A DNA stretch of 64,000 nt from Aspidapion aeneum (Eukaryota > Arthropoda > Insecta > Coleoptera > Brentidae): the NCBI GenBank assembly GCA_963576565.1, contig OY755047.1, positions 1,178,001 through 1,242,000 on the forward strand, read 5' to 3'. The position numbers and the translations under genes were made by a program. This document shows, one piece after another, positions 35,208-47,804 of the stretch (position 1 is its first letter; each line of letters opens with the position of its first letter). The notes under the pieces were generated by a model, which worked only from the letters and a program-made list of their open reading frames with translations, was not told where the DNA came from and made no database searches.

Positions 35208-36245
35208 TATGTCGGTTTAAAACGTTTTTCTACGTTGTCTGACGCCTATTCTCCACCTCCTTTGATCCTGACAATCATCTTCTGTCAGATTTTTTTGAAC
35301 AATTGATCTTTGGATTGACTGTTGCCATTCTAGTTTCGGACGCCCTCTTTTTCTGCGCCTTATTGGTTGCCATTCTAGGATCTGCTTTGGTAATCTTTCG
35401 TCGTTCATCCGTTGTATATGGCCCTACCTTATCAGTTGCCTTTTAGTGATGCCATCCGTTATGTTTCCCTCGATTCCCAGTATTTCCTTTATGATCTCAT
35501 TTCTTATGTGATCTGTTCTAGATATTCTCATTGATCTTCTTATTGCATTCATTTCGACACTTTCCATTTTTGTGTTGTATTTTTCTATCTCTATTCCATA
35601 CAACAGCGTGCTTTTCACCATTGTTTTATATATGGTAAATTTTACATTCTGTTTTATCTCTCTGCTCAGCAATGTTACGACATCCAATAACCTTTTTTGC
35701 TTTTACTATTCTTTTTTCCAGTTCTTTACAGTCTGTTCCTCTCTTATCAAATGTGACACCCAATTATACATACTCATTGCATGGAGATATTACTTGTCCA
35801 TTGTCTAGTTCTAACTTAATGGATTCGTTTCCAATACATAAGTACTGTGTCTTGTCGACGTTCACTGTTAATCCCCTTTTGGTATTCTTCCATTAACTTT
35901 CTCACCATATACTCCATGTCTTCTTTATCATTAGCTACAATTACTTGGTCGTCAGCAAACTGTAGTGTGTATATGGTAAATTGGTCGTTAAGTTGTATTC
36001 TCATGCCGTGCACTTTACGTTTCCAGTTTTTTAGAGCTACTGCGATATATATTTTAAAAAGAGTTGGAGAGATACAACATCCCTGGCTTAAGCTTTTTGT
36101 TACCAGAAATTCTTTTGAAAGTCGATTTCCAATTTTAATTTTAGATTTTGACCCTTTGTATAGTTCTTTTATCCCTTTTATGTATGTTTGATTGATATTA
36201 GTCTGCTCTAACACAGTCCATAATTTTTCTACCGGAACGGTATCA
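35208..36245 (-). mobile_element. LINE-A fragment 7, longest copy with RT
   Basis: On the minus strand it starts upstream of VLEQTNINQTYIKGIKELYK and continues through LSQGCCISPTLFKIYIA, then FADDQVIVANDKEDM (catalytic FADD near 35945). It then passes, after a frameshift at the KWG position (about 35880), to the TKTQYLC and YLGVTF region and the C-terminal RTDHIRNE block. It ends at GTTTTAAACCGACATAATAG. This is the most complete LINE-A copy here, yet the N-terminal RT and any endonuclease are missing and there are several frame breaks. Confidence 0.9.
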
Positions 36246-36634
36246 TATGCCTAGTCGTATTGTATAATAACAATATTATTATTTATTGGTAATGGCTAAT
36301 GGCAATTTTGACTCCGCCACTGTAAATTCGAGTAATTTTAACTCCGAAATTCCACCCGTTTTTGGGTAAATTTCACGTTGCGGTTTTCCGCACTTTTCAC
36401 CCCAGTTGTTTTCTAGTATTTCATCATTAATTTTGAGGAAAAAATGGAATTACAAACTATTAAATTCACTACCGTATAAACCGGACCCGGACCTTCTGCT
36501 AAAACGTTAATGACTATATTAAACTTTTGCGTCATTAGGGGGAAAATATCAGTTACAAATGTAACTTTTTGGACAATAGTTGGGAGGCTTATCAACAAAA
36601 ATCGTGTCCCGTTGGATAGTTGTAAAAGATTTTA
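36246..36634. other. Unassigned; one TTTTCCGCACTTTTC motif
   Basis: A GACTCCGCCACTG string at 36310 resembles a hAT terminus without a partner. GGTTTTCCGCACTTTTCAC lies at about 36383. No gene is seen. Confidence 0.4.
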
Positions 36635-36636
36635 TA

Positions 36637-37278
36637 CAGTGTGTCCACGTAAGTTGGCGGCATATGGGAAACTTTTTTATTATTAGCTTTACGAAAAAAA
36701 GTTATTCTTCATAAAAAGTTCTGCATGGTCCAAAACCTAAAATGCAACCATCAGATGTTAAATTCTTTTAGTCATATTACGAGGTTTGTCAAAAAATGTG
36801 ATTTTTGCTCCAGAGTAAAGTACGTTTCTTTTTGACAATATCGAAAATTGTTATCAAGAAAAGATGTTTAGAATTAAAAATAGCTTTCAAATATTCAACA
36901 TTGTTTATTTACATTAAAAAAATATTTTTTTCTACATTTTCTCTGCGTTGGAAATTTAAGTTTGCACATTAATGCATAATTAATCTAGGATGCAAATAAT
37001 AATAATGTAAATAAACAATGTTGAATATTTGAAAGCTATTTTTAATTCTAAACATCTTTTCTTTATAACAATTTTCGATATTGTCAAAAAGAAAGGTATT
37101 TTACTCTAGAGCAAAAATCACATTTTTTGACAAACCTCGTAATATGACTAAAAAATTTAACATCTGATGGTTGCATTTTAGGATTTGGACCATGCAGAAC
37201 TTTTTATGAAGAATAACTTTTTTTCGTAAAGCTAATAAAAAAGTTTCTCATATGCCGCCAACTTACGTGGACTCATTG
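36637..37278. mobile_element. Foldback element, CAGTGTGTCCACG ends, TA flanks
   Basis: The 270-bp arms (36637-36912, 37010-37278) are inverted copies: CAGTGTGTCCACGTAAGTTG at the left against CAATGAGTCCACGTAAGTTG on the complement at the right. TA lies at 36635-36636 and 37279-37280. Only about 95 bp separates the arms. There is no protein. Confidence 0.88.
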
Positions 37279-37283
37279 TATAT

Positions 37284-37369
<86 letters not shown>

Positions 37370-37372
37370 CGG
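37279..37372. repeat. (TA)n microsatellite
   Basis: A dinucleotide run abuts both the foldback element and the 3' end of the LINE-B copy, so it is either a LINE tail or an expanded TA target. Confidence 0.97.
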
Positions 37373-38285
37373 TTTCACAACGTTCTACGTCTTCCGATAC
37401 CCAATCTCCACTCGTTTCTGTTTGCCCATAATTCATCATCCAGGCCTCTTATTCTTATTTCACTGTCTATTCCTTCTCTCCAGCTTCTCCTTGGCCGTCC
37501 TCGTTTTCTTCGGCCAGTTGGTTTCCATTGTAGTATTTGTTTAGGTAGTCTTTCATCATTCATTCTTTGTACATGTCCGTACCACACCAGTTGTTTTGTT
37601 CTTATATCATCCACTAAAGTACGTTCACTCACTGTCATAATTTCTCTTATTCTTTGATTTGTAACTCTTTCTCTTTTTGATTTCCCTGCTTCTCTTCTCC
37701 AATAGTCCATCTCCGTAGCGGAAAGCATTTTTTCTGTTCTATCCTTGATTGGCCATACTTCTGAGCCGTATGTAATAATACTTTATACAATGGTGTTATA
37801 TATGAGCTTTTTGTTATGTTTTGATATACTTTGGTCCCAAATTATTCCATTTAATAAAGTTTTGCTTGCTTTTCTTCCTTGTACGTTTCGATCTTTTATA
37901 GCTTTGTCTAGTGTTCCGTCAGCTGTAATTTTTAGACCTAAGTATTTATACTCATCACAGGACTGAATTCGCTGCCCGGTATTTAAGATTAGATCCTGTT
38001 TCATTCCACCGATACACATATACTCTGTCTTATTGAGATTAACCTCTAGTCACCACTTATTGTACTCTTCTATTAGTTTTCGTGTCATATATTCGAGGTC
38101 GTCATAATCCTGAGCCACTACTATCTGATCATCGGCGAAACATAAAGTATATAAGGTGGTTTCGTCCAACGAAATTCCCACGTTTTGACATTTTCTCTTC
38201 CATACTTTAAGGACTTGTTCCAAGTATATCTTGAAGAGCGTAGGCGAGATACAGCAACCTTGTTTAAGACCTTTATTTACTTGAA
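37373..38285 (-). mobile_element. LINE-B fragment, distinct from LINE-A
   Basis: On the minus strand: a GLKQGCCISPTLFKIYLEQ-like start (about 38280), FADDQIVVAQDYDD (about 38130), TEYMCIGGMKQDL, YLGLKITADGTLDKAI, WYGHVQRMNDERLPKQILQW and GRRKRGRPRRSW. It is the same general architecture as LINE-A but clearly diverged, so a sister family. One stop interrupts the NKW codons (near 38052) and the 5' half is missing. Confidence 0.85.
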
Positions 38286-38506
38286 AGCCTTTTTTAACAC
38301 TGCTTTAAATCGATTGGTAAAAGATCACAGAATTGTGAGTAAGCGGGTGTTTGCACTCAATTTGAGTGGGAGAGCCTGTGTGACGTCATAAATCCAAGAT
38401 GGCGGCTTTTTTTATGTTTTTTCACAAATTTTGGCTTATTTGGTGAATTAGTTTCAGAGAAAAACTGTCAATAAGTTTTTTGTTAACAAGAAAACACCAA
38501 TTAATA

Positions 38507-39914
38507 CGAGGTGTGACAGTTAAATTTTAAGACTGGCCCCCGTACTAACGGGTTTTAAATATCCACGCCTCGGGCGGTTGGAGTTATTCACCTTGATGTG
38601 TGTGTAATGCTGCCAGTTATTTTTTCTTTATTGTTTTATTTTGAATTTGTGGGGAAACCTAACCTTAAGTTTGTTTTGATATTTTTGGGCTTTCTGCAAA
38701 AACCTTCAAAAAAGAAATTCCTGTTTGGGAAAAATTCCGATCAGGTGATAATTTCTCTCTTTGTTGAAAGTTATTTTCTTTTTGATCACCTGATCATTTT
38801 GTTAAAATCATTCGCGTTTTTTGCTCACGCTGGGAGTTTGAAGCGCCACCCTGTGTGTGACAGGGGAATGAAGACTTCACTTCCGCCAAAAAACTAAAAG
38901 AAGTCACACGTGTTTTCGGGTTGAAGACCGAAATTCCAGTCGCAAGGAGGGGCGGTGCCGTCAGTGAAATTTTGGGACTGCTGCAGAATTACAGAAGCTA
39001 AGCTTCTAGCGTGTTGCCGATTTTTTCCTTTGTTTTTTAGTTTAATAGACTCTGTTTTCCCAGGCGGGGCGAATTTAATTTTAGGGTTATTTTTTTTGGG
39101 ATATCTCTAGTTTTTCTCCCCTTCAGGGCTCAGATCTCTTTCTACTACCGCGCGCAATCTTGTCGCCTTTCCTCTACTAGTTTGGCTTACGCAGTGGTTT
39201 GAAGCGGATCGTACATAGCTTATTTGGCGGAATTATGACAAACGAAAAAATTGAGCAACGTATTAATTTAAAGTAAAACCCAAAAAAACGGCTAATAAAT
39301 ACTTTTAAATGCTAAAAGATGTCTACGGAAAGCAGTGTATGTCTCGTGCAATGATTTTTATGTGGCATAAAAGCTTTTTCGAGGGTCTTGAAGAAGTTAA
39401 AGATGATGAACGAGAAGGGCGCTCCAGCACATCCATAACAGCGATGCTCATTGTGTTTTTTGTTCGATATTAGGGGTGTTATTCTTATTGAATGGGCGCG
39501 TGAGGGTCAACCAACATTTATCTTTGGAAGTATTTATGTAGCTAAGGCAACGTGTAAGGTAAAAACGTCCAGATTTGTGGAAGAACAACGCGTGGCTGCT
39601 CTACCAGGACAATGCACCGGCCCACAATGCCCTATCTATTAAGCAGTTTTTAGCTAATAAGAAGATCCCCATCGTTAATCACCCACCATATTCAACAGAC
39701 TTGGCCCCTGCGACCTCAACCTTTTTCCGAAAGTGAAAAAATCATCTCTCTTCTGATGATTTCTAAAATTGCTTCCAACATTGGAAAAAAACTTATGCAA
39801 CGCTGCGTGGATAGAGAAGGGGACAACATTGATGGGGAACATCATTAAGTTGTATTAGTATTTAAATAAAGTAGATTTTTTACAACAGTCTTATAATTTT
39901 ATTGTCAAACCTCG
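38507..39914 (+). pseudogene. Mariner element with degraded transposase
   Basis: The terminal inverted repeats CGAGGTGTGACAGTTAAATT (left) and CGAGGTTTGACAATAAAATT (right, inverted) are flanked by TA on both sides (38505-38506, 39915-39916). The transposase begins near 39236 (MTNEKIEQRIN-like), shows YGKQCMSR, WHKSFFEG and DDEREGRSST of the DNA-binding and linker region, then after a central deletion YQDNAPAH (39602-39625, second catalytic Asp) and PPYSTDLAP. A frameshift at about 39710 precedes the third catalytic Asp. The 5' non-coding part (38560-39230, about 700 bp) is longer than usual for mariner and is probably an added insertion, containing an 11-bp inverted pair around GATCAGGTGAT and a fortuitous 99-codon frame. 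The element is inactive. Confidence 0.85.
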
Positions 39915-40424
39915 TATAGTAAAGAAACTAGTTTTATATCTTAAAAACTAACAAAGATATAAATTTTTTTTAAATACAAAAAAATAGTTTTTTTAAAAAT
40001 ACCAAAAAATATCTTTTTTTTATCCGAAAAAAAAATTTTTAGAAGGAAGTTTAAGACTATCTCATATCGATTGGTTATGGATCACTGAATTTTAAATCAC
40101 TCAAATTTGAGCAAGAGCGCCCGTGTGACGTCATAAATCCAAGATTGAGATTTTTTGCATGTTTTTTAACAAACTTTTACTTCTAACTTTTACAACATCG
40201 ATTTTAGAGAAAAATTGTATGGGTTATGATTAAAACAAAAAACGTGTTAGCAGTTTTTCTGTAAAAATAATTTTGCAAAAGTTAAAAACCAAAGTTTTTG
40301 AAAAAACATGAAAAAGGTCAAATTAGACGTTTCTTAGTATTATTCGGCTTAAAAATTCCGTTTACTGACGCTCACGTGTCTGATAGCGGGTAAAAACGCA
40401 ATAAGCGTTGATCTGGCCTGAAAG

Positions 40425-40610
40425 CAGTGGCGTATATAGAAAAAAGTTTCGGGGTGGGCCCGAGACAGTTTTGGGGGGGCCGAGACCTCATGAGGCTGTA
40501 TTTTATGCTATTTTATGTTTGTATTCATGAAATATGTGGAAAATATCCAAAAAAATCTTAGCTTTGGGGGGGGGCCGGGCCCCCCATGCCCCCCCATATA
40601 TACGCCACTG
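40425..40610. mobile_element. hAT-like MITE with 8-bp target duplication
   Basis: A perfect 14-bp terminal inverted repeat, CAGTGGCGTATATA, is flanked by CCTGAAAG at 40417-40424 and 40611-40618. The interior has G tracts and the ATTTTATGCTATTTTATG core shared with 11132 and 44289. Confidence 0.93.
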
Positions 40611-40714
40611 CCTGAAAGGCAGAAAGAGCTGTCGTAGGTCACGGATTAGTTTGTTTCTTTTTATTTGTTTTCGATCTTTTCATTGATCGATATGTATAGG
40701 AGTTTATTTCGCCT

Positions 40715-41003
40715 GCTCTTGTTCTTGTTTCTCTCGTATCTCGGTAGATGGCGCTTCTTGCGAATGTTTTCTCACTATTTACATAAGATTACCCACAAAA
40801 CCGTCTAATTAACTTAGCAAGAGTGTCCCATTGACCAAGCAGTGTTCTGAGGAGTCCCATAAGGACGAAACAGTTAACTGTCAACACTTATTAGGTGTCC
40901 ATTTAATCTTGGACCCCCGTGAGGTTAAGCTTTCAAACTACCCACGGAAAAATATGAGAGAAACAAAAACTCCTTTTTACCCGATTAGCCACGAAACTTA
41001 CCT
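40715..41003 (+). repeat. Dispersed repeat R2, copy 2
   Basis: It matches 15830-16052, with the best agreement from 40800 onward. It lies inside the inverted-repeat-bounded composite. Confidence 0.85.
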
Positions 41004-41150
41004 TACCTTACTTGATTTTATGACAAAAGTCGCCATCTTGGATTTATGACGTCACAACGGCCCTCCTACTCAAACTGGAAGCAAACACCCGGTGACTTGA
41101 AATTGTTTGATCTATTACCAAACGATCTAGCGTAGTTTTTACAAAAATTT

Positions 41151-41537
41151 TCCACAACTATCCCACGGGATATCCTAGGCTTCTCAACTAAAACGTAAAA
41201 TCAAACAAGTAAAGTCTGTATAACTCAATTTCTAGAAATTTGCAAACTCTACCCACATATATTAACATAATTTTTAAAAAGGAGTATCGTACCTATTTTG
41301 AAAGTTTGTCAAAGCATTTTAGTAATTTGGTAAATTTTTAATAAACCAACACCAGTAAGAAAAATAAAGAGGACTCGTAACCTCGTTTTGATCATTCATT
41401 CATTTGTTGGTAACAATGTAGGATTTCCGCTGTTGCCGCCTCCTCTGTCTCTGTAAAATTCTATAAATAATAAATAAGGTTTAATATGTCATTTTTGAAA
41501 TTGTGCTCTGTATCTTTGATTACACTCTTCTATAAAA
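41151..41537. other. Unassigned sequence
   Basis: Nothing recognisable. Confidence 0.45.
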
Positions 41538-42981
<1,444 letters not shown>

Positions 42982-43199
42982 AAAGTTACTTGTCACACGA
43001 GGAAAATCCAATAAATTTAGAAAAGTAATTCCTTTATAATGCACTTTATTAGATGTCTTTTTTTTATGGGATACAGCGTTTTTTCAATTCCCTTGGTATC
43101 CTACTGCTTCAAAAACTTTTGTGACAGATCCAGTTGCAACTCTGAGTGTTTTGTTATTTATTATTTTTCAGGAAAACCATTTATCTTAAAATAAAAAAA

Positions 43200-43835
43200 A
43201 GAGCGTTGTAACGTTTATCAAGGCCAACACAAAAATAGAGGCCACGACCCTGAAAAAATCAGCTGTTCTCCCGGGGCTGAATTTTACATTGGGTCTTATG
43301 GGAGGTCAGACGTTTTTTTATGATATTTTCAAAATGGCATTACAGATTTCCGTAAAATTTTAGTGAAATATTCTCAGACACCATCCCGATATTCCACCAA
43401 AGGTTTGTAAGGAAGCAACATGATTAAAAGGTTAAAATCTTCAAGATTTAGCATTCCTTATTTTGAATTCAAATTACCCGCCATGTACCACATGCCAACT
43501 GTTATATTTGACATGTATTTGACTTTGTTATATGTGATTGTCACATTCGCTTCTGCTTTAAACTTAATTTTTGTGTGAGCTTATGAAGCGGCTATGAAAA
43601 ATTAGGGCTTACTATACATTTTAAAAAAATTGTTCTGCCAGAATAACGTAAAAACAATCTCAAAAACGGCTTTATTTAAAAAAAAAATCAAATATCCATG
43701 AACCGTCATTTCAACTTCAATATTTTAAAGACAATCAGCTGTGTCGTAATGTGACCATCAAAAAAAAATCAGCCCCGGATGTGACGTCAACAAAGTGGAG
43801 GATCGTGGCCCGTCCATTTTGATAGCCCTGCGTTT
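43200..43835. mobile_element. Possible inverted-repeat element, degraded
   Basis: The left GAGGCCACGACCCTG...CCCGGGGCTGA (43238-43283) and inverted right GGGCCACGATCCT...CCGGGGCTGA (43770-43815) share motifs at the same spacing, suggesting arms of about 75 bp. No coding capacity. 42982-43199 holds nothing recognised. Confidence 0.4.
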
Positions 43836-44288
43836 ATATCATTATACCTATATCAAAAGAGCTCTGAACCCTTAAAATAGAGAACAAAACTCTATTAATT
43901 AATATTATTGTACAGGGTGTTTTTAAATTTAATAAACAAACACAAAAATTATTTTTTGATTAAAACTTCAAGTAAACATAGATCTGCAAACGCTTCATCG
44001 TCGATCTACTGGGTGTTAAAAATTTTCCCGATTTTCTTTTTGCGGTTTGTTGTGGTGTTTTGTAATTTTAACTTAGTTTTGGGGTATAAATGATGCTTCG
44101 TTTTTAATTAAAAAAAATGTTCCCAATTCGTGTCCGTTCAAAACAATGTTTTATGAAAAATTATTTTTTGAATGTTTTATCGATTTTTTATAAAATTGAT
44201 TTTTAAATATATTTTTGACAACTACGTTTTCGAAAAAAATGCCGTGCTCCGATATTATTACGCCTATTGGGATATAATAATATACCTA
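43836..44288. other. Unassigned; one TACAGGGTGTTTTT terminus
   Basis: A single CAGGGTG-type end lies at 43912, with no partner seen. No gene. Confidence 0.45.
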
Positions 44289-44449
44289 GTGCACATGAGC
44301 GCACCCAGGGAGGGGGGCTGGGATATTTTTAGATATTTCCTACATATTTCATGAATAAAAAGATAATATAGCATAAAATACGACTTCATGAGGCTTCGGC
44401 CCCCCCCAGAGGCCTCGCCCCTCCCTCCATATTCCTGGGTGCGCCACTG
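44289..44449. mobile_element. hAT-like G/C-tract MITE, degraded
   Basis: The right end inverted is CAGTGGCGCACCCAGGA. The left end has AGTG, a 7-bp insertion, then GCGCACCCAGG. The interior core ATGAATAAAAAGATAATATA is shared (inverted) with 21495-21530 and 40520. The flanks ATATACC and GTATACC are only roughly alike. Confidence 0.6.
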
Positions 44450-44524
44450 GTATACCCACTTGACATTGTCATAGCACACGCGTAGGTTTTTTTTTTACAG
44501 TTAAGCGCACTTGCAAGGAGATCC

Positions 44525-45300
44525 CTATCACGCTCGAGAAGCGGCCAGTGCGCGGAAATGTTGGTGTGTGTTGGTTTTGAAACGGTTCAGGTTGTAACCT
44601 GCAGGGAAAACTGTCGCAGGGAGTTTATTCCATAGCGATGCTGTTCTCCAGAGATATGAATTCTGATATAATGAGGTTCTTGGTGACTCTATTTTGACAG
44701 TAAAATGATGGTTCACAGACGGTTTGACGTGTTCGCCTAGTAGTGTAGTGCCAACTCTTTAGAGCATTTTCCGTGATAATAATAATAAGAGAGATAGATC
44801 GCCCACAGTTCTTCGATGTTCGAGACTATCCAAGCTACGGGTAAGTGCGGGGTCATTGATCAGCTTGATAGCTCGTTTTTGCACGGTGTTCAAAAGCATT
44901 AAGGTATGTTTGGGTGCCGCACTCCATATATGTGAGCAGTACTCCATAGTTGGTCGAATCTGGGCTTTGTAGAATGTCAGCAGTTGGCTTGGTGTATACA
45001 GATGTCTTGTACGAAATAGCACCCCAAGCTTGTGGGACGCCCTTTTAGCTATATCTGCCACGTGACTGTGCCAAGACATGTTGGTCTCTGCAGTGACTCC
45101 TAAGATGTTCAACTGGCTCAGCAATGTGACAGCACTTCCAGATAGCATGATGTTTGGCTCACCGGTGCTGGTCTTTTTTGAAAACAGGGTTTCTGCGCGT
45201 TGTACAAGATTTTTGTTGCCCCAGTCCTCTATTATCTCCAGGTCGTTATTTATCTGCGATATTTGAGTTAGTCTAAGATGATGGAATTCACGTGCGGATA
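44525..45300 (-). mobile_element. LINE-D 3' end (jockey/CR1-like C terminus)
   Basis: On the minus strand: INNDLEIIEDWGNKNLV (about 45250), LGVTAETNMSWHSHVADIAK, LGVLFRTRHLYTPSQLLTFY, IRPTMEYCSHIWSAA, LLNTVQKRAIKLIND, and after a stop near 44759 the region VNHHFTVKIESPRTSLY and LWNKLPATVFP. This is the thumb and C-terminal part of a non-LTR reverse transcriptase. The RT core is missing. Confidence 0.85.
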
Positions 45301-45910
45301 GACACTGACACAGGTATCCTACTGTGTCAAGATTTTTTTATAATTTAATTAATTCATTTCAATCTATTATAAATTTTTCTTTCGCCTTGATAATAGGATA
45401 CGTTTTTAATATGAAATATGCTTTTATTCATTAGCGACGGCGACATTTCGAATTTTTTCCATTATTTTTTTTGCCTGTTTTCTTTTCTTCTTCATTAAAA
45501 AAAAAAATTATCTTTATTAAAGAGTTCGAACGAATTAATGTAACTAGACATTATAAAGTTATAAAATACAGTATAACTTCTATAGCCCGGACACGCGCCT
45601 ATTCGGACACTTCAGTAGTCAACTAGGTTCATGGTAATCTTTCGGCGTTCATCCGTTGTACAGTCGGGGACTTAATAAATGGCCGCTGCCGTTTTCAGAA
45701 GAGCTTGGATAAGAATCCCAATACCGGCCGGATTTCGTGGCGCGTCGTTCAACACATATAATTTATTCGCATTCCTGGGTTAAATTCAATCATGAAAATT
45801 TTCTCTTCGGTCTGTATTCCGTTTAAATGTTCGGTTAAAAAAATACACATAATTGCGGAAAAAATCAGCTTTGGTCTGTAGTCCCTTTGATTGTTCCGTT
45901 AAAAAAATAC
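45301..45910. other. Unassigned, with a 33-bp LINE-A scrap and a direct duplication
   Basis: 45630-45662 matches the LINE-A minus strand (GGTAATCTTTCGGCGTTCAT). TCGGTCTGTATTCC...GTTCGGTTAAAAAAATACA at about 45808-45848 is repeated imperfectly at 45873-45912, just before the heptamer array. No gene. Confidence 0.6.
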
Positions 45911-46765
45911 ATTGAAAATTGAAAATTGAAAATTGAAAATTGAAAATTGAAAATTGAAAATTGAACATTGAAAATTGAAAATTGAAAATTGAAAATTGAA
46001 AATTGAAAATTGAAAATTGAAAATTGAAAATTGAAAATTGAAAATTGAAAATTGAAAATTGAAAATTGAAAATTGAAAATTGAAAATTGAAAATTGAAAA
46101 TTACCAATTGAAAATTGAAAATTGAAAATTGGAAATTGAAAATTGAAAATTGAAAATTGAAAATTGAAAATTGAAAATTGAAAATTGAAAATTGAAAATT
46201 GAAAATTGAAAATTGAAAATTGAAAATTGAAAATTGAAAATTGAAAATTGAAAATTGAAAATTGAAAATTGAAAATTGAAAATTGAAAATTGAAAATTGA
46301 AAATTGAAAATTGAAAATTGAAAATTGAAAATTGAAAATTGAAAATTGAAAATTGAAAATTGAAAATTGAAAATTGAAAATTGAAAATTGAAAATTGAAA
46401 ATTGACAATTGAAAATTGAAAATTGAAAATTGAAAATTGAAAATTGAAAATTGAAAATTGAAAATTGAAAATTGAAAATTGAAAATTGAAAATTGAAAAT
46501 TGAAAATTGAAAATTGAAAATTGAAAATTGAAAATTGAAAATTGAAAATTGAAAATTGAAAATTGAAAATTGAAAATTGAAAATTGAAAATTGAAAATTG
46601 AAAATTGAAAATTGAAAATTGAAAATTGAAAATTGAAAATTGAAAATTGAAAATTGAAAATTGAAAATTGAAAATTGAAAATTGAAAATTGAAAATTGAA
46701 AATTGAAAATTGAAAATTGAAAATTGAAAATTGAAAATTGAAAATTGAAAATTGAAAATTGAAAA
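45911..46765. repeat. Heptamer satellite (TTGAAAA)n, about 122 units
   Basis: Very homogeneous, with isolated variants near 45965, 46105, 46130 and 46405. It ends in a few ATGGAAC and ATGGAAT units (46766-46800), then a LINE-A scrap. Confidence 0.98.
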
Positions 46766-46800
46766 TGGAACATGGAATATGGAACATGGAAAATGGAACA

Positions 46801-46827
46801 TACTTTTCACCATTGTTTTATATACAT
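46801..46827 (-). mobile_element. LINE-A fragment 8, left part, split by the errantivirus
   Basis: CTTTTCACCATTGTTTTATA matches the LINE-A minus strand at 35611. The LINE resumes at 55657, so both pieces are one copy interrupted by the retrotransposon. Confidence 0.85.
46824..46827. repeat. Target-site duplication ACAT, left
   Basis: ACAT here is repeated at 55657-55660. The pre-insertion target reads TATACATATG, an alternating pyrimidine-purine stretch of the kind errantivirus integrases prefer. A one-base shift (TACA) fits equally well. Confidence 0.9.
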
Positions 46828-47168
46828 GTTATATTAAAAATATGCGTAGGCGTATTTACTTAATGCGTAGTTTCTAGAATAAGTTAAGACGTAGTACCAT
46901 AATTGCACAATATTGCTATTGTTGTCTCAAGATCATATAAAAGTCATTTGATAAACATGTTTACTTCCACATTCTTTGGGAACCCACGCAAAGCTGTGTC
47001 AGCACTCTTAAAACTATAAGTAGGCTAGTAGGTAAACAATGTCTCTTAGGTTTGACTTAGCATCTAAACGGTTCACATCTAACTTTAAAGTTGTCTTATT
47101 TGTAAAAGTGACTAAATAAAATAAAGTTATTTTTTAAAAAAGAGTTTTATTAAGCTCGCATCTAAAAT
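46828..47168 (+). repeat. 5' LTR
   Basis: 341 bp from GTTATATT to TCTAAAAT, reading as identical to 55316-55656. The boundary is uncertain by one base because TACA or ACAT duplications both fit. It contains TATAAAAG at 46936-46943 as probable promoter and overlapping AATAAA signals at 47115-47125. GCGTAGGCGTATTTACTTAA near the start contains repeated GCGTA. Confidence 0.95.
46936..46943 (+). promoter_or_regulatory. LTR TATA box
   Basis: TATAAAAG lies about 110 bp into the LTR and about 180 bp upstream of the AATAAA motifs, a normal order for a retroviral LTR (U3, R, U5). Confidence 0.6.
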
Positions 47169-47179
47169 TGGCGCAGTCG
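47169..47179 (+). promoter_or_regulatory. Primer binding site, tRNA-Ser type
   Basis: TGGCGCAGTCG directly follows the 5' LTR and would pair with a tRNA 3' end CGACTGCGCCA. This is the tRNA-Ser-type site known from the 17.6/297/ZAM branch of errantiviruses, in contrast to the tRNA-Lys site of gypsy itself. Confidence 0.85.
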
Positions 47180-47804
47180 TGCGGATTTTTTGAACACGTC
47201 GTACTCTAAAGTCGCGTGGTGAAGTTCTAACTTCTTTACGAAAAATAAAGGACATACGTGCTAAAAAAGTGCTAAAAATCAAGAACATTGTATAAAAAAC
47301 TGGTCTCCAGTCTCCATTCGTGGATATACATAGCTCCTGAACAGAAGTAACTCAAAGAAAATAAAAGAAGAAAAATACCAGTACAAACTGAACAAAGTAA
47401 ACGAAACATTCAACACTGAAGACTTAAATTGTTGTGTGTGAGCAAGGAGTTGAACCCAGCCTTTAGAAGTGGCTACGAATTTTCTATTGGAACTTCGTGA
47501 GACGCCCGGAATTGAACCCAGCTTCTGAGGGTTGCTGCGCAACAAAGTCCTTCAGCAGATTGAATCAAACAAGAAAAAAGAAGAAAGAAGAAAGAAACAA
47601 ATGAAGACAACACTTTCTATGTAAGCAACTTTATTATTATTTCCTTTAATTATTTTTATTTTTTTGAACTTGCTGTCAACCTCCGTGTGTGTACACGTAA
47701 AACTATTATTTAATTTTACAAATAATTAAGTTTCAATTTAAAATATCTTAATAAATATAAAATAAGCAAATAAATATTTATTAAGTTTTAAAAATACTTT
47801 AAAA
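47180..47804 (+). other. Errantivirus 5' leader
   Basis: About 625 bp of untranslated leader. It contains a repeated GA(G/A)TTGAACCCAGC(C/T)T at about 47449 and 47510, whose complement matches the tRNA B-box consensus GGTTCRANNCC. The packaging signal and the env splice donor should be here, but I cannot place them. Confidence 0.6.

Larger units (their letters stand above)
38300..41150. mobile_element. Inverted-repeat-bounded composite holding a mariner, a MITE and R2
   Basis: The left arm (about 38310-38460) and inverted right arm (about 40985-41140) share ATCG(A/T)TTGGTAA(A/T)AGATCA, then CGGGTGTTTGC and GTGACGTCATAAATCCAAGA, over roughly 140 bp. A third, direct-oriented partial copy is at 40060-40150. 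The content is a later mariner (38507-39914), a hAT-like MITE (40425-40610) and R2 (40715-41003). The autonomous partner is unknown. Confidence 0.6.

Noticed and set aside
38598..38897. 99-codon hydrophobic frame
   Set aside because: It lies in the non-coding 5' part of a mariner element, matches no family I know, and overlaps an inverted repeat.
45865..46813. Three minus-strand frames of 228-304 codons over the TTGAAAA array
   Set aside because: The same artefact of a stop-free heptamer; codon content simply mirrors the repeat.
47440..47545. Possible tRNA gene in the errantivirus leader
   Set aside because: Only B-box-like strings on the complement; no A box at the right distance and no cloverleaf could be drawn.
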